From assembly GCA_904066235.2 (NCBI GenBank), contig CAJFCV020000006.1:4402001-4466000 (forward strand): a stretch of DNA of 64,000 bases, written 5' to 3'. A model generated the notes under the pieces. That model searched no databases. It was not told the origin of the DNA and saw only the letters and a list, made by a program, of their open reading frames with translations. This document shows, in pieces, positions 62,213-64,000 of the stretch; position 1 is the stretch's first letter, and each line of letters opens with the position of its first letter. Source of the DNA: Bursaphelenchus xylophilus. Taxonomy: Eukaryota; Nematoda; Chromadorea; Rhabditida; Aphelenchoididae. A program made the translations under genes and the position numbers.

Positions 62213-63742
62213 TGAGCGGGCTTTCGAAGTGTCTTTTTTTTCTGTCATACCATGTGGCTCGGCTTAATTCTAAACGACCAAATGGCTTAATGTTTGTTAC
62301 GCTGTTAAAATACACGCAATTACTATTGTAATACTTATTTTTGGTTAAATTTGACCAAATTTTTAGTCGAGGTGTCATTCCAAAAATTTTATCTCAAAAA
62401 AGGTTATCTGCTAAACGAAAATTACATTTTCTACCTTGTACAATATTGTTGATTAATAAACTACAGCTTATACAACTAAATACTGTACGCTTTGACGTCC
62501 TCCTTTACGTAATAAGCGTTCGTATTGGGTGGAAAAAGGGTCTGTTCGTAAACGGATAATTAACTGTTGAACCGCTTTACCAGTTTTGCCATACTGCCCG
62601 AGGCAAGTAAACAAACCCGCGCTTGCAGCCTTACACTATTTCTAAAGCAGAGATTGTCACCCCTTCGAGGTTTCATTTGGCGTGTTTTGGCACACATCTC
62701 GATAGTTTGTTCAAATTTTGTATTCTGCCCTTATTCTCCTCCAAAATCAAAGAACCCACCCAAACCGTGTTCACAACGTGCCTTGAGGGCACGAAATCAC
62801 CTCCAACTGATGATCAGCTCTGCTATCATCCGTTCCTTTCTTTCTCACCTCCTTCCAAGACGATAATCACATTCATTTCCATCTCGGATCACATGTTGCA
62901 CTCGCCGCCCTTTCCCGAATTTTGTCCATCTATTTTTTAAGTCCTCAGGCACTTTTTAAATTGAAAATCTCTCCCAGATTTCGGGGATTGTTTGGCGATG
63001 ATATTAAATTGTTTTTTTTTCACTGTTTTGGCTCCGTTTCCGGGTGGTATTTTCAGGAAAATGTCCAATTTTCCTTTTTCTTTGCAAAAATTTTCGTGTC
63101 CGACACAGTAAACAGCCGTATATTTTGGCTGCTTCTCGCTTTATACGACCTTTTACGCCCTTCGCTACCAATAAAACGCAGTAATTCCGCAATAATTTGT
63201 TGTTAACTTTATAGTACACTAGGTGTATCTAGTTGAAAATAATAACAAATATGGACTCGCTAAGGCCTCAAAAATTACTGCTTTTATGCGTAGTGCAACG
63301 AACTGCCTGCGTTCGGTACGTATAAAGGGCAAGCGCGTGTTCTACTACACATCGATAGCACTTTCTACTCGAAAACATCCAGTAATTACCATATCCGCTT
63401 TACACTTTCGTAAATGCCCGACCTACTTTACGTTTCATGTTACACTTCGCAGCGAAAAAAATCATTTTTTCATTCATTCACGTATTTTACCAGAAATTTC
63501 CCCGTTTTCCGCGAGAAATTACGATTTGTCTCGCTAAAGGAACACTTGACCTTTTTATGATCAATGTGTCAAGAGTTGTTCTTGGTAATAAAGCTGTCAG
63601 ATTGTTCGCTGGTTTCGTGCTGACGTGCCCTTGAGGTTATCTTTTGATAAATTTTACGGTTTTTGGTATTTTTAGGTGACTAAACTGCCGCATCATTGTC
63701 CTTGCTTGCTGCTTTTGTTAATTGAACGGGTAATTTGAGGCA

Positions 63743-63779
63743 ATGGATCGTGCTTCGCCGGATCTTGGAAGTGATGAAG
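63743..63779 (+). CDS. Probable first coding exon of a gene continuing beyond the window
   Basis: ATG at 63743 starts 12 codons (MDRASPDLGSDE plus one base) that end at a clean GTGAGAGG donor at 63780. A TTTTTAG acceptor near 63675 could bound the exon on the 5' side. The peptide is acidic and Ser-rich, too short to identify. The rest of the gene would lie right of 64000. The large upstream non-coding interval would suit a developmentally regulated gene, but this is inference. Confidence 0.4.
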
Positions 63780-64000
63780 GTGAGAGGGATTACTAGTAGA
63801 AGTTTAGTTACAATCCGCATAATTTTTTCTATGAAGGAAAAGGTTTTTTAGCTATGTTTTCGGCTTAAACTAGAGACTGATACCTAAAATAAGTCACAAT
63901 TCCATTTCTAGTTGGAAATTCCTCTTGATTGTGCCTAAAATAGCGATTAATAGACGGAAGATGTATTATTCTTGTTGTTGTAATCATTTCCGACTCGAAC
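63780..64000 (+). other. Probable first intron, partial
   Basis: Begins with the GTGAGAGG donor; no acceptor followed by an open frame is evident before the window ends. Confidence 0.3.

Larger units (their letters stand above)
57578..63742. other. Intergenic region with long non-domain frames and repeats
   Basis: 6.2 kb. It contains a relic of the hairpin family at 58308-58395, a CT microsatellite at 61686-61714, and a 202-codon frame at 61604-62212. A CAGCTG E-box next to TATATAAT is at about 61177-61190. No spliced gene with domains could be assembled. The large gap before the 63743 exon may hold regulatory DNA for that gene. Confidence 0.4.

Overview
The window is nuclear DNA from a nematode, most likely a free-living or rhabditid-type species. 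I cannot name the species. The evidence is the gene content: two Sra-superfamily (Sre-like) chemoreceptors with a lineage-specific BTB protein. It also rests on short spliced exons with TTTTCAG/TTTCAG acceptors, several start codons lying just 3' of a perfect acceptor (as in trans-spliced nematode mRNAs), and AT-rich intergenic DNA full of small hairpin transposons. There are no bacterial-style features, no CRISPR arrays and no autonomous transposase gene.

Layout. 0.26-1.9 kb: short-chain (retinol-type) dehydrogenase, minus strand. 1.9-6.9 kb: non-coding, ending in a 620 bp palindrome. 7.0-9.1 kb: BTB protein followed closely by an IMPACT (RWD + UPF0029) translation regulator, both plus strand and possibly one operon. 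9.6-15.5 kb: two tandem minus-strand chemoreceptor genes with identical exon lengths (141/264/171/240/213 nt), whose introns carry a ~1 kb foldback element and hairpin MITEs. 18.0-20.1 kb: orphan secreted protein (+) tail-to-tail with a three-finger C2HC zinc protein (-). 22.7-24.9 kb: second orphan secreted protein (+) tail-to-tail with a SPRYD7 orthologue (-), one of whose introns holds a tRNA-Val(CAC). 24.9-43.9 kb: ~19 kb with no gene I can support, containing decayed MITEs. 43.9-47.5 kb: tau-tubulin kinase (TTBK) with a long C-terminal tail, nine exons. 48.7-50.0 kb: divergent PP1-type phosphatase. 51.1-53.3 kb: MFSD8/CLN7-like major facilitator, eight exons. 57.2-57.6 kb: small cysteine-rich secreted peptide with a CS-alpha-beta (defensin-type) cysteine pattern. 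57.6-63.7 kb: mostly non-coding. 63.74 kb: probable first coding exon of a gene running off the right edge.

The genes do not form one pathway. The linked groups are the chemoreceptor pair (duplication), the possible BTB-IMPACT operon, and the kinase-phosphatase neighbours (probably coincidental). The most unusual structures are repeats. One is a foldback element whose arms each carry tRNA-like Pol III A and B boxes and whose edge lies about 10 bp from a splice donor. The other is a four-copy, nearly perfectly palindromic TA-flanked hairpin family, one copy of which sits exactly at the centre of a larger palindrome. Exon coordinates were derived by hand from splice signals, reading phase and conserved motifs. 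No alignment or database search was run.
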